Of a stretch of 49,773 bases of DNA, positions 32,490-41,116 are shown one piece after another. The notes beneath the pieces are model-generated. The model was not told where the DNA came from, did not search any database, and saw only the letters and a list, made by a program, of their open reading frames with translations. Where the stretch lies: NCBI GenBank assembly GCA_016869175.1, contig VGEV01000008.1:1-49773 (forward strand), in the 5' to 3' direction. The position numbers and the translations under genes are program-made. Position 1 is the stretch's first letter; the number at the start of each line of letters is the position of its first letter. Origin of the DNA: Alphaproteobacteria bacterium (lineage in GTDB: Bacteria > Pseudomonadota > Alphaproteobacteria > GCA-2731375).

Positions 32490-35108
32490 ATGCGGCGTGG
32501 CTGGGTGGTGGCGATCGTGATCGCCATGGTTGCGGTCAACGTGGCGGGCTGGGCTGGTTTTGGCTGGCCCATCGACGGCGAGCCGTCCTGGTATGGCCGG
32601 ATCAAGGGCCTGTCGTTCAGCCCGTTCCAGCGCGATGAGAGCCCCTTCCGCGGCGACCGGCCGAGCGTCGAGGAGGTCGACGGCGACCTGGCCATCGTCG
32701 CGGAGAAAACCGATCGCATCCGTACCTATGGCGGCGACGATGCGAGCGAGGACGTGTTGCAGCGGGTCGGCCGTCATGGCATCCGCGTCAGCCTGGGCGC
32801 CTGGATCAAGGGCAAGCGCAAGGACGACGAAGCCGAGATCGCGCGCATCGTCGAACTGGCCAAGCACAATCGCAATGTGGACCGGGTAATCGTCGGCAAC
32901 GAGGCGCTGCTGCGCCGCGATGTCTCGGTGATGCAGTTGATCGCCTATCTGCGCCTGATGCGGGCGCAGGTGACGCAGCCCGTCAGCACCGCCGAACCGT
33001 GGCATGTCTGGATGGAATATCCGGAACTGGCCGACGCGGTGGATTTCGTCGCCGTGCACATCCTGCCCTACTGGGAAGGCATCCACATCAACGGCGCCGT
33101 CGAATACATCATGATCCGCCAGCGGCGGTTGCAGGCGATCTTCCCCAACAAGCCGGTGGTGCTGCTGGAGGTGGGCTGGCCGACCGAGGGTCGGGTGCGG
33201 GCGGCGGCGGTGCCCAGCGTCGAGAACCAGGCGATCTTCGTGCGCCGGTTCCTGAAGGCGGCGCACGAGCGCAACCTCGACTATTACATCATGGAAGCCT
33301 TCGACCAGCCCTGGAAGGCGGCCGAGGAAGGCAGCGTCGGCGCGTACTGGGGCTTGTGGAACGCCGGGCGGCAGCCGAAATTCTCCTACGTCGCCAATAT
33401 TGAGCCGCTGCCGAACTGGCCGTTCCTGGCCGCCTTGTCGAGTGCCGGGGCCGCCCTGTTCGTGCTGTGGTTCGCCAGTCGCAACCGCCTGTTGAAGCCT
33501 GCCGGTCTCGCGTTCTTCGCGGCGCTGACCCAGGGCGCCGTGTCGCTCGCGCTGTGGACCGTGTTCGTCGGCTCGCAACAATACCTCTCGCCGCTCAGCC
33601 TCGCGCTCTGGACGATCATGCTGACCGGCCAAGCAGTGCTCTATGCCCGGCTGTTCGGCGAGGGTTTCGAGCTGACCGAGCTGTTCTGGCGCCGCCGCTG
33701 GCGCCGCCAGCCCAAGCCGTCCAGCGCCCTGCCTCCCGTCGAACGCGCCTGGCCGAAGGTTTCGCTGCACCTGCCGATCTGCCGCGAGCCACCGGAGATG
33801 GTGATCCGCACTTTGCAGCGGCTGGCCCTGCTCGACTATCCCAACCTGGAAGTCCTGGTGATCGACAACAACACCAGGGACGCGGCGATCTGGCGCCCGG
33901 TCGAGGACGCTTGCCAGCGGCTTGGCGAGCGGTTCCGCTTTTTCCATCTGGAGAGCTGCCAGGGCTTCAAGGCGGGCGCGCTCAACTTCGCGCTGGCGCA
34001 GACCGTGGCCGACGCTGAGATCGTCGGCGTGATCGACAGCGACTACCTGGTCGAACGGCAGTGGCTGAAGACCATGGTGCCGCAGTTCGACAGGCCGAAA
34101 GTCGGCTTCGTGCAGTCGCCGCAGGACCACTACGACTGGTCGGGCAATGGCTTCAAGACCATGCTGAACTGGGAGTATGCCGGCTTCTTCCATGCCGGCA
34201 TGGTGCAGCGCAACGAACGCAACGCCATCATCCAGCACGGTACCATGACGCTGATCCGCAAGGCGGCGCTGGCCAAGCTGGGCGGCTGGGCGGAATGGAC
34301 GATCTGCGAGGACGCCGAACTCGGCATGCGCCTCATGCATGCGGGGTACGAGTCGGTCTACAGCCCGGAAGTGCTGGGCCGCGGCGTGACGCCGGACGGC
34401 TTCGCCGCCTATCGCACCCAGAGGTTCCGCTGGGCGTTTGGCGCGATGCAGATCTTGCGCCGGCATTGGCGCTGGTTCCTGACGGAGAAGGGCGGTCTCA
34501 GCGCCGGCCAGCGCTTCCACTTCATCGCCGGCTGGCTGCCCTGGCTGTCGGATGCCCTGGGTGTGTTGTTCACCGTCATGGGCTTGGTCTGGACGGTGGG
34601 GCTGATCCTGTTTCCCAAGACCATGGACTTCCCGCTGACGCTGTTCCTGCTGCCCACGCTCGGCATGTTCGCCTTCAAGACGGCCAGCGTGCTGGCGCTC
34701 TATGGCGGCGTGGTCAGGGCGGGCCTTTGGCAGACCCTCGGCGCGCTGATTGCCGGTCTGTCGCTCAACTACGCGGTCGCCAAGGCGGTAATGGTCGGCT
34801 GTTTCACGACGAAGCGACCGTTCGTGCGCACGCCCAAGCTGGAAGGCCACTCCACCATCCTGCGCGGCCTGGTCTGGGCCTGGGAGGAGACGCTCTTCCT
34901 GGTGGCGCTGCTGGCGGCCGCCTTCGCGGTCTACGAGGTGCATGGCGGCGAGCAGCGCGACGAAGCGCTGTGGATCGCGGTCCTGTTGACCCAGGCGATC
35001 CCGTTCGCCGCTTCGGTTGCCTGTTCGCTGCTGGGCGCGCTGCCGGCGCTGGGCTTCGGCCGGGTGCGCCAGCCGGCGACGTCGCGGCCGGCGCTGGGCA
35101 CGTCCTGA
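32490..35108 (+). CDS. ndvB: membrane beta-glucan synthase, GH17-GT2 fusion (NdvB-like)
   Basis: An 872-residue inner-membrane protein. After one N-terminal membrane segment comes a glycoside hydrolase family 17 domain (about 35-300) with acid/base Glu in VIVGNEALLR and nucleophile Glu in LLEVGWPTEG. A pair of membrane segments leads into a family 2 glycosyltransferase (about 420-650) with VLVIDNN, VIDSDYLVE, CEDAELGMRL and QRFRW, the D, DxD, (T)ED and QxxRW motifs of processive synthases, then several further membrane helices. Size and layout match Bradyrhizobium NdvB (about 100 kDa), which polymerises periplasmic beta-(1,3),(1,6)-glucan. Product inferred. Confidence 0.82.
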   Translation: MRRGWVVAIVIAMVAVNVAGWAGFGWPIDGEPSWYGRIKGLSFSPFQRDESPFRGDRPSVEEVDGDLAIVAEKTDRIRTYGGDDASEDVLQRVGRHGIRVSLGAWIKGKRKDDEAEIARIVELAKHNRNVDRVIVGNEALLRRDVSVMQLIAYLRLMRAQVTQPVSTAEPWHVWMEYPELADAVDFVAVHILPYWEGIHINGAVEYIMIRQRRLQAIFPNKPVVLLEVGWPTEGRVRAAAVPSVENQAIFVRRFLKAAHERNLDYYIMEAFDQPWKAAEEGSVGAYWGLWNAGRQPKFSYVANIEPLPNWPFLAALSSAGAALFVLWFASRNRLLKPAGLAFFAALTQGAVSLALWTVFVGSQQYLSPLSLALWTIMLTGQAVLYARLFGEGFELTELFWRRRWRRQPKPSSALPPVERAWPKVSLHLPICREPPEMVIRTLQRLALLDYPNLEVLVIDNNTRDAAIWRPVEDACQRLGERFRFFHLESCQGFKAGALNFALAQTVADAEIVGVIDSDYLVERQWLKTMVPQFDRPKVGFVQSPQDHYDWSGNGFKTMLNWEYAGFFHAGMVQRNERNAIIQHGTMTLIRKAALAKLGGWAEWTICEDAELGMRLMHAGYESVYSPEVLGRGVTPDGFAAYRTQRFRWAFGAMQILRRHWRWFLTEKGGLSAGQRFHFIAGWLPWLSDALGVLFTVMGLVWTVGLILFPKTMDFPLTLFLLPTLGMFAFKTASVLALYGGVVRAGLWQTLGALIAGLSLNYAVAKAVMVGCFTTKRPFVRTPKLEGHSTILRGLVWAWEETLFLVALLAAAFAVYEVHGGEQRDEALWIAVLLTQAIPFAASVACSLLGALPALGFGRVRQPATSRPALGTS

Positions 35109-35122
35109 GCCAGCGCTAGGCC

Positions 35123-36748
35123 GTGGGCGGCGGCTGGCGACAGCTCTGGGCCGCCGGCGCGGGCTTGCTCTGTTGGCTTGGCCTGGCCGGTGCGTGGTGG
35201 GCCTGGACCGGCGCAGCCCGGCATCTGGGCGACAGTCCGGGCATGCCGGTTGCCTGCGTTTCCTTCGCGCCCTACGGCGCCGGACAAAGCCCGTTCCAGC
35301 GGCTCGACTTGCCGCCCGAGCAGATCGACGCCGACCTCGCGGCCTTGCGCGCCGTCAGCCGCTGCGTGCGCACCTACTCCAGCCGCTCGGGCCTCGAAGC
35401 GACCGCGGCGTTGGCCGGCCGGCATGGCATCGCCGTGGCGCTGGGTGCCTGGATCGGCTCCAACGACAAGGACAACCGGCTGGAGATCGAGGCGCTGATC
35501 GCCGCCGCCAACGCGCATCCCGAAACCGTCACGCGCGTCATCGTCGGCAACGAGGTGCTGCTGCGCGTCGAATTGCGCGCCGATCAATTGGCCAATTACC
35601 TCGACGAGGTGCGCGCGCGGGTCAAGCAACCCGTCACCTACGCCGACGTCTGGGAGTTCTGGTTGCGCAATCCCCAGCTTGCCGACCATGTCGATTTCAT
35701 CACCGTGCATATCCTGCCGTTCTGGGAGGACGAGCCGGTGGCGGTCGACGTCGCCATCGAGCATGTGCTGGCGACGTATCGCCAGGTGCGGGCGGCCTTT
35801 GCGGGCCGGGAGATCTTCATCGGCGAGACCGGTTGGCCGAGCGCCGGCCGCGCCCGGGAAGGCGCACGGCCCGGTCGCATCGAACAAGGTCGCTATGTGC
35901 GCGAGTTCCTGGCGGCCGCCAGCCGAGAAGGCTTCGACTACAGCCTGATCGAGGCCTTCGATCAGCGCTGGAAGCGTCAGTTGGAGGGCACGGTCGGCGG
36001 CGCCTGGGGATTGTTGGATGCCTGGCGACGGCCGAAAGGCACGCTTCTGCCCGATGTCGTCGGCAATCCGTCCTGGCGATGGCATGCCGGCCTGACCGCG
36101 GCGCTGGCGTTGCTGGCAACGCTCGTCGCCTGGCGGCGGGGCGGTCCGCCGACGGCCGGCGGCTGGTTCTGGCAGGCCGGTGCCGCCACCGCCGTGGCGC
36201 TGGCGCTGACGCTGCAGGCGCGGCATGTCGCCGAAAGCTTCCATACGCCGCTCGGTTGGCTCGCCAACTTGGCCGGGCTGGCGGCGATGGCGCTGCTGGC
36301 GGCGGCGCTGCTGGATCTCTTGCGTGCGCGGTTCCGCGGCGAAGCGCACCCCGCCGCCTCGGCGGTGCCGGTGGCCGAGACGCTCGCATGGCTGACCAGG
36401 CCGCCGCCCTGGCGGCTGTCCGCGGCACAAGGTTTCGCGGCGCTGCACGTGGCGATCGATGGGGCCGCGCTGACGACGGCGGCCGGCCTCTTGTCCGACC
36501 CGCGCTATCGCGATTTCCCGACCGCGCTGTTCCTGGTGCCGGCCTTTGGCCTGGCGTTGCGCACGCTGTTCGTGCGCGAGGCGTCGGCTGCCGGCGGCCG
36601 CGAGGAGGGGCTGCTGGCGCTGCTCTACCTGGGGCTCGCGCTTGCCATTGTGCTGAACGAGGGGCCGCTCAATCGCCAGTCCGCCGGCTTCGCGCTGGTG
36701 CTGCTGCTCATGGCGCTGCCACGGGCGCGCGCCGCCCGCGCAACATGA
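35123..36748 (+). CDS. ndvC: GH17 domain membrane protein, glucan-modifying (NdvC-like)
   Basis: A 541-residue protein starting with GTG 14 bases after the synthase. One N-terminal membrane segment, a GH17 domain (about 40-310) with Glu in VIVGNEVLLR and Glu in FIGETGWPSAG, then about 230 residues of six or more membrane helices. It matches in size and order Bradyrhizobium NdvC (62 kDa), needed for beta-1,6 linkages. The GH17 half is clearly paralogous to that of the upstream gene. It probably acts as a glucanosyltransferase branching or cyclising the glucan; linkage is inferred. The 3' end overlaps a minus-strand gene by 41 bases. Confidence 0.8.
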   Translation: MGGGWRQLWAAGAGLLCWLGLAGAWWAWTGAARHLGDSPGMPVACVSFAPYGAGQSPFQRLDLPPEQIDADLAALRAVSRCVRTYSSRSGLEATAALAGRHGIAVALGAWIGSNDKDNRLEIEALIAAANAHPETVTRVIVGNEVLLRVELRADQLANYLDEVRARVKQPVTYADVWEFWLRNPQLADHVDFITVHILPFWEDEPVAVDVAIEHVLATYRQVRAAFAGREIFIGETGWPSAGRAREGARPGRIEQGRYVREFLAAASREGFDYSLIEAFDQRWKRQLEGTVGGAWGLLDAWRRPKGTLLPDVVGNPSWRWHAGLTAALALLATLVAWRRGGPPTAGGWFWQAGAATAVALALTLQARHVAESFHTPLGWLANLAGLAAMALLAAALLDLLRARFRGEAHPAASAVPVAETLAWLTRPPPWRLSAAQGFAALHVAIDGAALTTAAGLLSDPRYRDFPTALFLVPAFGLALRTLFVREASAAGGREEGLLALLYLGLALAIVLNEGPLNRQSAGFALVLLLMALPRARAARAT

Positions 36749-37082
36749 CCAGCAGCACGACCAGCCCGGCAAGCGCGCCCAGCTCGGTCTGGTAGAGCAC
36801 CACGGCAACGCCTCCCGCGCCGGCCGCGAGCCAGGGCCAGGGCCCGCGTCCGCCCGCCGCGGCGAACCAGGCGGCGCCCAGGGCCAACAGGCCGGGCACC
36901 TGATGCTGCAACAGCCAGATGGCGACCAGGCGGCCCCAGCACCAGGGCGGCAGCGCAACCGCCATGCAGGCGATGCCGACCGCGCGTTCCTCGATCACCA
37001 GGAAGCGCAAGGCGGCGGTAGCCGTCGCCGCCAGGGCATAGAGCGCGAGCACGCCCCAGTAGGCGGCCGGCGCCTGCCTCAC
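36708..37082 (-). CDS. small integral membrane protein, unknown function
   Basis: A 124-residue, strongly hydrophobic protein with about four or five membrane segments, ending with VVLYQTELGALAGLVVLLVML. I do not recognise a named family, though small alphaproteobacterial membrane proteins with a similar closing helix are familiar. The GTG start overlaps the aspartate dehydrogenase stop as GTGA, which supports real translation. Its 3' end runs 41 bases antisense into the GH17 gene. Confidence 0.65.
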   Translation of the reverse strand: MRQAPAAYWGVLALYALAATATAALRFLVIEERAVGIACMAVALPPWCWGRLVAIWLLQHQVPGLLALGAAWFAAAGGRGPWPWLAAGAGGVAVVLYQTELGALAGLVVLLVMLRGRRAPVAAP

Positions 37083-37894
37083 GTGCCGACCTTGAGCGTT
37101 GCGGTCAAACCGCTCAGCGCCGCCAGCACGCTATAGGCGGTGATCCGGCCGGTGCGCGGGTTCTCGGCCGAGGGCACGTTCTCGATCTGCATCTCCAGGC
37201 GCGCGGCGGCGGCGTCCACCACGATGCGATGGGTGTTGCGGCTGACCGTCGGATCGGCCCACACCTCGACTTCGGTGCGTTCGGGGCCGATGCCGGCGAG
37301 ACTGAGCGCGGCCGCCACATTCACGTTGGCGGGAAAGCCGCGCGCCGCCTCCAGCGCGTTGCCCTGGAACACGCACAATGGCGCTTGGAGACCGTCGAGG
37401 CGTATGGCGTTCCGCTCGATATGCGGCGCGCCCTTGAGGCCGGCTGGCGGCTTGCGTGTGACCATGCGCACCGAGGCGATGCCATCCAGCGCCGCCGCGC
37501 GCACCGCGTCCAAGCCCAGCAGCGCACCGGTGGGCACCAGAATGCGCGCGCCGGTTTCCCTTGCCCGCTCCACCAGGTCCATGCGCTCCAGCAATTGCCC
37601 GGCGCTGAGCACGATCAACAACCGGCCGGCCGCCACCGCCGGATCGGCGATGGCGGCAAAGGCCGCGGCCGGCACGCTCTCGACCACGATGTCGGCATGC
37701 GCGGCCAACTCGCCCAAGCCGACCACCGGCACCGGCTGACGAAACCCCGACAGTCTGGCGGCGGCCGCTGCCGAGTCGCGCGCCGAGACCGCGGCCAGCC
37801 GCAGTCCCGGCAAGCCCCGATCGAGCGCTTCGGCCACTTTGCGTCCGATCGCGCCCAGCCCGCCGATTGCCACCTTCAACACCGCCCCCTCCAC
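37079..37894 (-). CDS. L-aspartate dehydrogenase
   Basis: A 271-residue NAD(P)-dependent dehydrogenase. The nucleotide loop is VAIGGLGAIGRKVAEAL; the family signatures are PTGALLGLDAVRAA, FPANVNVAAALSLAGIG and the catalytic SRNTHRIVVD (Asn/His). It forms iminoaspartate from aspartate and can feed NAD synthesis with NadA, or run in reverse for aspartate formation. No nadA or nadC is in the window. It is divergent from the patatin gene. Confidence 0.9.
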   Translation of the reverse strand: MEGAVLKVAIGGLGAIGRKVAEALDRGLPGLRLAAVSARDSAAAAARLSGFRQPVPVVGLGELAAHADIVVESVPAAAFAAIADPAVAAGRLLIVLSAGQLLERMDLVERARETGARILVPTGALLGLDAVRAAALDGIASVRMVTRKPPAGLKGAPHIERNAIRLDGLQAPLCVFQGNALEAARGFPANVNVAAALSLAGIGPERTEVEVWADPTVSRNTHRIVVDAAAARLEMQIENVPSAENPRTGRITAYSVLAALSGLTATLKVGT

Positions 37895-38001
37895 TGCCCC
37901 ATAGCATCACGCTATCGCCGCCATATGGGTTAGATATTGGCCCCGGGCGCAGCGGCTCGCCAAGCTGGGAAGCGAACATGCGAGGACGAAGGACGCGAGC
38001 G

Positions 38002-39066
38002 ATGAACGCACCCAAGCGGCTTGACGCCACCAGCCGGGAACGCCGGGCGAGCGTCGAGGTCAAGCGAGTGAACCTCGCCCTGCAGGGCGGCAGCGCGCAT
38101 GGCGCGTTCACCTGGGGCGTGCTCGACCGGCTGCTGGCGGACGAGCGGTTGGAGATCCAGGGCATTTCCGGCACCTCCGCCGGGGCGATGAACGCCGCCG
38201 TGCTGGCGGCCGGTGCGACGCATGCCGGCCGGGCCGGCGCGCGCCAGGCGCTGGAGGCGTTCTGGCGGCGGATCAGTCAGGCGCAGCCCTTCAACCTGCT
38301 GTCGCCGCCGCCCTGGGAGCGTGCCGTCAATGGCTGGAACGCCGACCATCTGCCGCAATTCCTGCTGCTCGACCTGATCAGCCGGGTGTTCTCGCCCTAT
38401 CAGCTGAACCCGGCCAATCGCAACCCCTTGCGCAAGGTTCTCGGGCAATCGATCGATTTCGAATGCCTGCGCGAACATCCGGCGGTGAAGCTGTTCATCT
38501 CCGCCACCAACGTGCGCACCGGCAAGGTGCGCGTCTTCAAGGAGCGCGAACTCAGCATCGACGCGCTGCTGGCCTCGGCCTGCCTGCCCTTCCTGTTCCA
38601 ATCGGTGATGATCGACGGCGATCCGTACTGGGATGGTGGCTACATGGGCAATCCCTCGATCTTCCCGCTGATCTACGGCGCCGAGAGCGAGGACGTGATC
38701 GTGGTGCAGGTCAACCCGCTGCAACGCGAGGAAACCCCCACCACCGCGCGCGAGATCATGGACCGGGTGAACGAGATCAGCTTCAATTCCTCGCTGATGC
38801 GCGAGATGCGCGCCATCGCCTTCGTCTCGCACCTGCTGGAGGCCGAACGGCTCGACGTCGATCGCTACAAGCGCATGCGCGTCCACTGGATCGACAGCGA
38901 GCAAGAGATGAACAAGCTGGGCTATGCCAGCAAGCTCAATGCCGACTGGGGTTTCCTCACGCATCTGAAGGAAATCGGCCGGCAGGCGGCGGAACGCTGG
39001 CTGGCCGCCAACTATGCCGGCATCGGCCAGCATTCGACCGTCGATATCAAGGCGAAGTTTCTCTAG
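38002..39066 (+). CDS. patatin-like phospholipase family protein
   Basis: A 354-residue acyl hydrolase. The oxyanion hole is LALQGGSAHGAFTWG, nucleophile Ser lies in GISGTSAGAMNAA, and the catalytic Asp is in YWDGGYMGN. An AAGGA site eight bases upstream favours ATG 38002 over ATG 37978. No signal peptide, so probably cytosolic or membrane-associated. Similar proteins are often found near polyhydroxyalkanoate or lipid genes, but no such genes adjoin here. The stop TAG shares CTAG with the convergent dusA stop. Confidence 0.9.
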   Translation: MNAPKRLDATSRERRASVEVKRVNLALQGGSAHGAFTWGVLDRLLADERLEIQGISGTSAGAMNAAVLAAGATHAGRAGARQALEAFWRRISQAQPFNLLSPPPWERAVNGWNADHLPQFLLLDLISRVFSPYQLNPANRNPLRKVLGQSIDFECLREHPAVKLFISATNVRTGKVRVFKERELSIDALLASACLPFLFQSVMIDGDPYWDGGYMGNPSIFPLIYGAESEDVIVVQVNPLQREETPTTAREIMDRVNEISFNSSLMREMRAIAFVSHLLEAERLDVDRYKRMRVHWIDSEQEMNKLGYASKLNADWGFLTHLKEIGRQAAERWLAANYAGIGQHSTVDIKAKFL

Positions 39067-40073
39067 GCGGCCTGCCTCCCCGCTGCCTGCGGCTCAACGA
39101 GCGCCAGCGCCTCGGCCAGCACTTCCAGCCCTGCCCCCGGCCGGGCCGCTGCCTCGTTGAGTTGCCGCCGCCAGCCCCGCGCACCGGGCAGGCCGTGGTA
39201 AAGCCCCGAGAGATGTCGCGTCATCAGGTGCAGGGGCACGCCCTCGGCCAGGCGCAGGGCGAGATAGGGCCGCATCGCCTCCACCACGTCGGCCCGCGCC
39301 GGTGCCGGCCGCTCGTCGCCATGCAGGCGGCGGTCGACCTCGGCCAAGAGACAGGGCGTCTCGTAGACCTGCCGGCCCAGCATCACGCCGTCGAGGCCGG
39401 CGGCCTCGACGGCGGCCTGGTCGAGCGAGCTGAGGCCGCCGTTCAGCACCACCGCCAGGTCCGGCCGGTCCGCCTTGAGCCGCCTGACCATCTCGTAGTC
39501 GAGCGGCGGGATCTCGCGGTTCTGCTTGGGCGTCAGCCCGCCCAGCACGGCCTTGCGGGCATGCACGATGAACACCCCGACGCCCGCATCCGCCACCCGG
39601 TCGACGAAATCGCGCAAGAAGGCGTAGTCGTCGCGGTCATCGATGCCGATGCGGCACTTGACGGTGACCGGCAGCCGGCAGGCGCGGCGCATTGCCGCCG
39701 CCGCCCTGGCCACGCTCTTCGGCGCCGCCATCAGGCAGGCGCCGAAGCGGCCGTGGCGCACCCGCGCGCTGGGGCAGCCGCAGTTGATGTTGATCTCGTC
39801 ATAGCCCCAGTCGCCGGCCAGCCGCGCCGCCTCGGCCATCGCCGCGGGCTCGCTGCCGCCCACTTGCAGCGCCAGCGGGCGTTCGATCGGATCGAAGTCC
39901 AACAGGCGCTGGCGGTCGCCATTGAGGATCGCCCCGACCGACAGCATCTCGGTATACAGCAGGGCACGCCGGCTCAGCAGCCGCAGGAAATAGCGGCAAT
40001 GCCGGTCGGTCACCTCCAGCATCGGCGCCACCGCGAAGCGGCGGTCGAGCGGTGGGGCGGGTGCCTGGTTCAT
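39063..40073 (-). CDS. dusA: tRNA-dihydrouridine synthase A
   Basis: A 336-residue FMN-dependent reductase that makes dihydrouridine at positions 20/20a of tRNA. Signatures are FAVAPMLEVTDRHCRYFLR, the catalytic cysteine in ININCGCPSARV, VKCRIGIDD, FIVHARKAVLGGLTPKQNR and LNGGLSS with GVMLGRQ. The ATG giving MNQAPAPPLD is preferred over an upstream one. Four-base tail-to-tail overlap with patatin. Confidence 0.96.
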   Translation of the reverse strand: MNQAPAPPLDRRFAVAPMLEVTDRHCRYFLRLLSRRALLYTEMLSVGAILNGDRQRLLDFDPIERPLALQVGGSEPAAMAEAARLAGDWGYDEININCGCPSARVRHGRFGACLMAAPKSVARAAAAMRRACRLPVTVKCRIGIDDRDDYAFLRDFVDRVADAGVGVFIVHARKAVLGGLTPKQNREIPPLDYEMVRRLKADRPDLAVVLNGGLSSLDQAAVEAAGLDGVMLGRQVYETPCLLAEVDRRLHGDERPAPARADVVEAMRPYLALRLAEGVPLHLMTRHLSGLYHGLPGARGWRRQLNEAAARPGAGLEVLAEALALVEPQAAGRQAA

Positions 40074-40153
40074 GCCGGGCCATGTAGGCGAAAGCGGGCG
40101 GATCGGCAAGCGCCGGCCGGGGCGCTAGAATGGCGGCGATCGGAGGAAGCGCG

Positions 40154-40975
40154 ATGGCCGAGCTTGCCCGCATGGCGATCAACCAGGCCACCACCCGCCC
40201 GCAATACACGCTCGAACAGGCGATTGCCGCCTACGCGAGGGCCGGCGTGCGGGCGATCGGTGTGTGGCGCGACAAACTGGCGGAGTGCGGCGCCGCGCGC
40301 GCCCGGGCGCTGCTTGCCCAGCACGGCATGACGGCCTCAAGCCTCTGCCGCGCAGGCAATTTCGCGCAGACCGATGCCGCCCGCCGGCGTCGCGCACTGG
40401 CGGAGAACCGCGCCGCCATCGCCGAGGCCCAGGCGATTGGCGCGGCCTGCCTCGTCATCGTTGCCGGCGGCCTGCCGGCCGGCAGCCGCGACCTGGCGGG
40501 GGCGCGGGCGATGGTCGCCGATGGGCTGGCCGAGCTCCTGCCGGAGGCACGCGCCGCCGGCGTGACGCTGGCGGTCGAGCCGCTGCATCCGATGTACGCC
40601 GCCGACCGCTGCTGCATCAACACCCTGCCGCAGGCGATCCAGCTTTGCGATGCGCTGGGCCCGGGCGTCGGCATCGCCGTCGATGTCTATCATCTGTGGT
40701 GGGATCCCGACCTGCTGACGCAGATCGGCCGCGCCGGCCGGCGCGTCGTCGCCTTCCACGTTTGCGATTGGCTCGCCACTACCAAGGACCTGCTGCTCGA
40801 CCGCGGCATGATGGGCGATGGCGTGGCGGACATCCGAGCCATCGCGGCCGCCGTCGAGGCCGCCGGTTATCGTGGCCCCATCGAGGTCGAAATCTTCTCG
40901 CGCGACAATTGGTGGAAGCGGCCGGGCGAGGAAGTCGTCCAGGTCAGCGTCGAGCGGTTTCGCGATTGCGTCTGA
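40154..40975 (+). CDS. sugar phosphate isomerase/epimerase family (TIM barrel)
   Basis: A 273-residue xylose-isomerase-like TIM barrel. Metal-site segments are LAVEPLHPMY (Glu), GIAVDVYHLWWDPDL (Asp and His), VVAFHVCDWL (His) and PIEVEIFSRDNWW (Glu). The substrate is unknown; hydroxypyruvate isomerase-, inosose- or myo-inositol-related reactions are possible. GGAGGAA five bases upstream fixes ATG 40154. Its TGA is directly followed by repeat copy 3. Confidence 0.87.
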   Translation: MAELARMAINQATTRPQYTLEQAIAAYARAGVRAIGVWRDKLAECGAARARALLAQHGMTASSLCRAGNFAQTDAARRRRALAENRAAIAEAQAIGAACLVIVAGGLPAGSRDLAGARAMVADGLAELLPEARAAGVTLAVEPLHPMYAADRCCINTLPQAIQLCDALGPGVGIAVDVYHLWWDPDLLTQIGRAGRRVVAFHVCDWLATTKDLLLDRGMMGDGVADIRAIAAAVEAAGYRGPIEVEIFSRDNWWKRPGEEVVQVSVERFRDCV

Positions 40976-41116
40976 CTAGGGCAATTTCCGATCGAGTCGA
41001 ACCGGCCCGGTTCGACTCGATCGGGAGCCATTGCCCTGCAACCGTGACCGCAGCGCGGTGGGCTCCGATCAGATGGATCGCTGATCGCAATGCCATCTGA
41101 TCGGACACCGCGCTAG
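40976..41116 (+). repeat. interspersed two-stem-loop repeat, copy 3 (most regular)
   Basis: A 141-bp copy with CTAG at both ends. Stem-loop 1 is a perfect 18-bp inverted repeat (CCGATCGAGTCGAACCGG, one-base loop, exact complement) enclosed by GGGCAAT/ATTGCCC. Stem-loop 2 has perfect CCGATCAGATGG/CCATCTGATCGG inside AGCGCGGTG/CACCGCGCT. The left CTAG abuts a TGA stop; the right CTAG supplies the TAG stop of the minus-strand hydrolase. It sits between convergent genes. Confidence 0.92.

Noticed and set aside
13038-41116. The three repeats as a CRISPR array or classic inverted-repeat MITE
   Set aside because: Copies are kilobases apart without spacers, and the two ends (GGGCAATT and ACCGCGCT) are not inverted repeats of each other, so neither a CRISPR nor a standard TIR-ended MITE fits.
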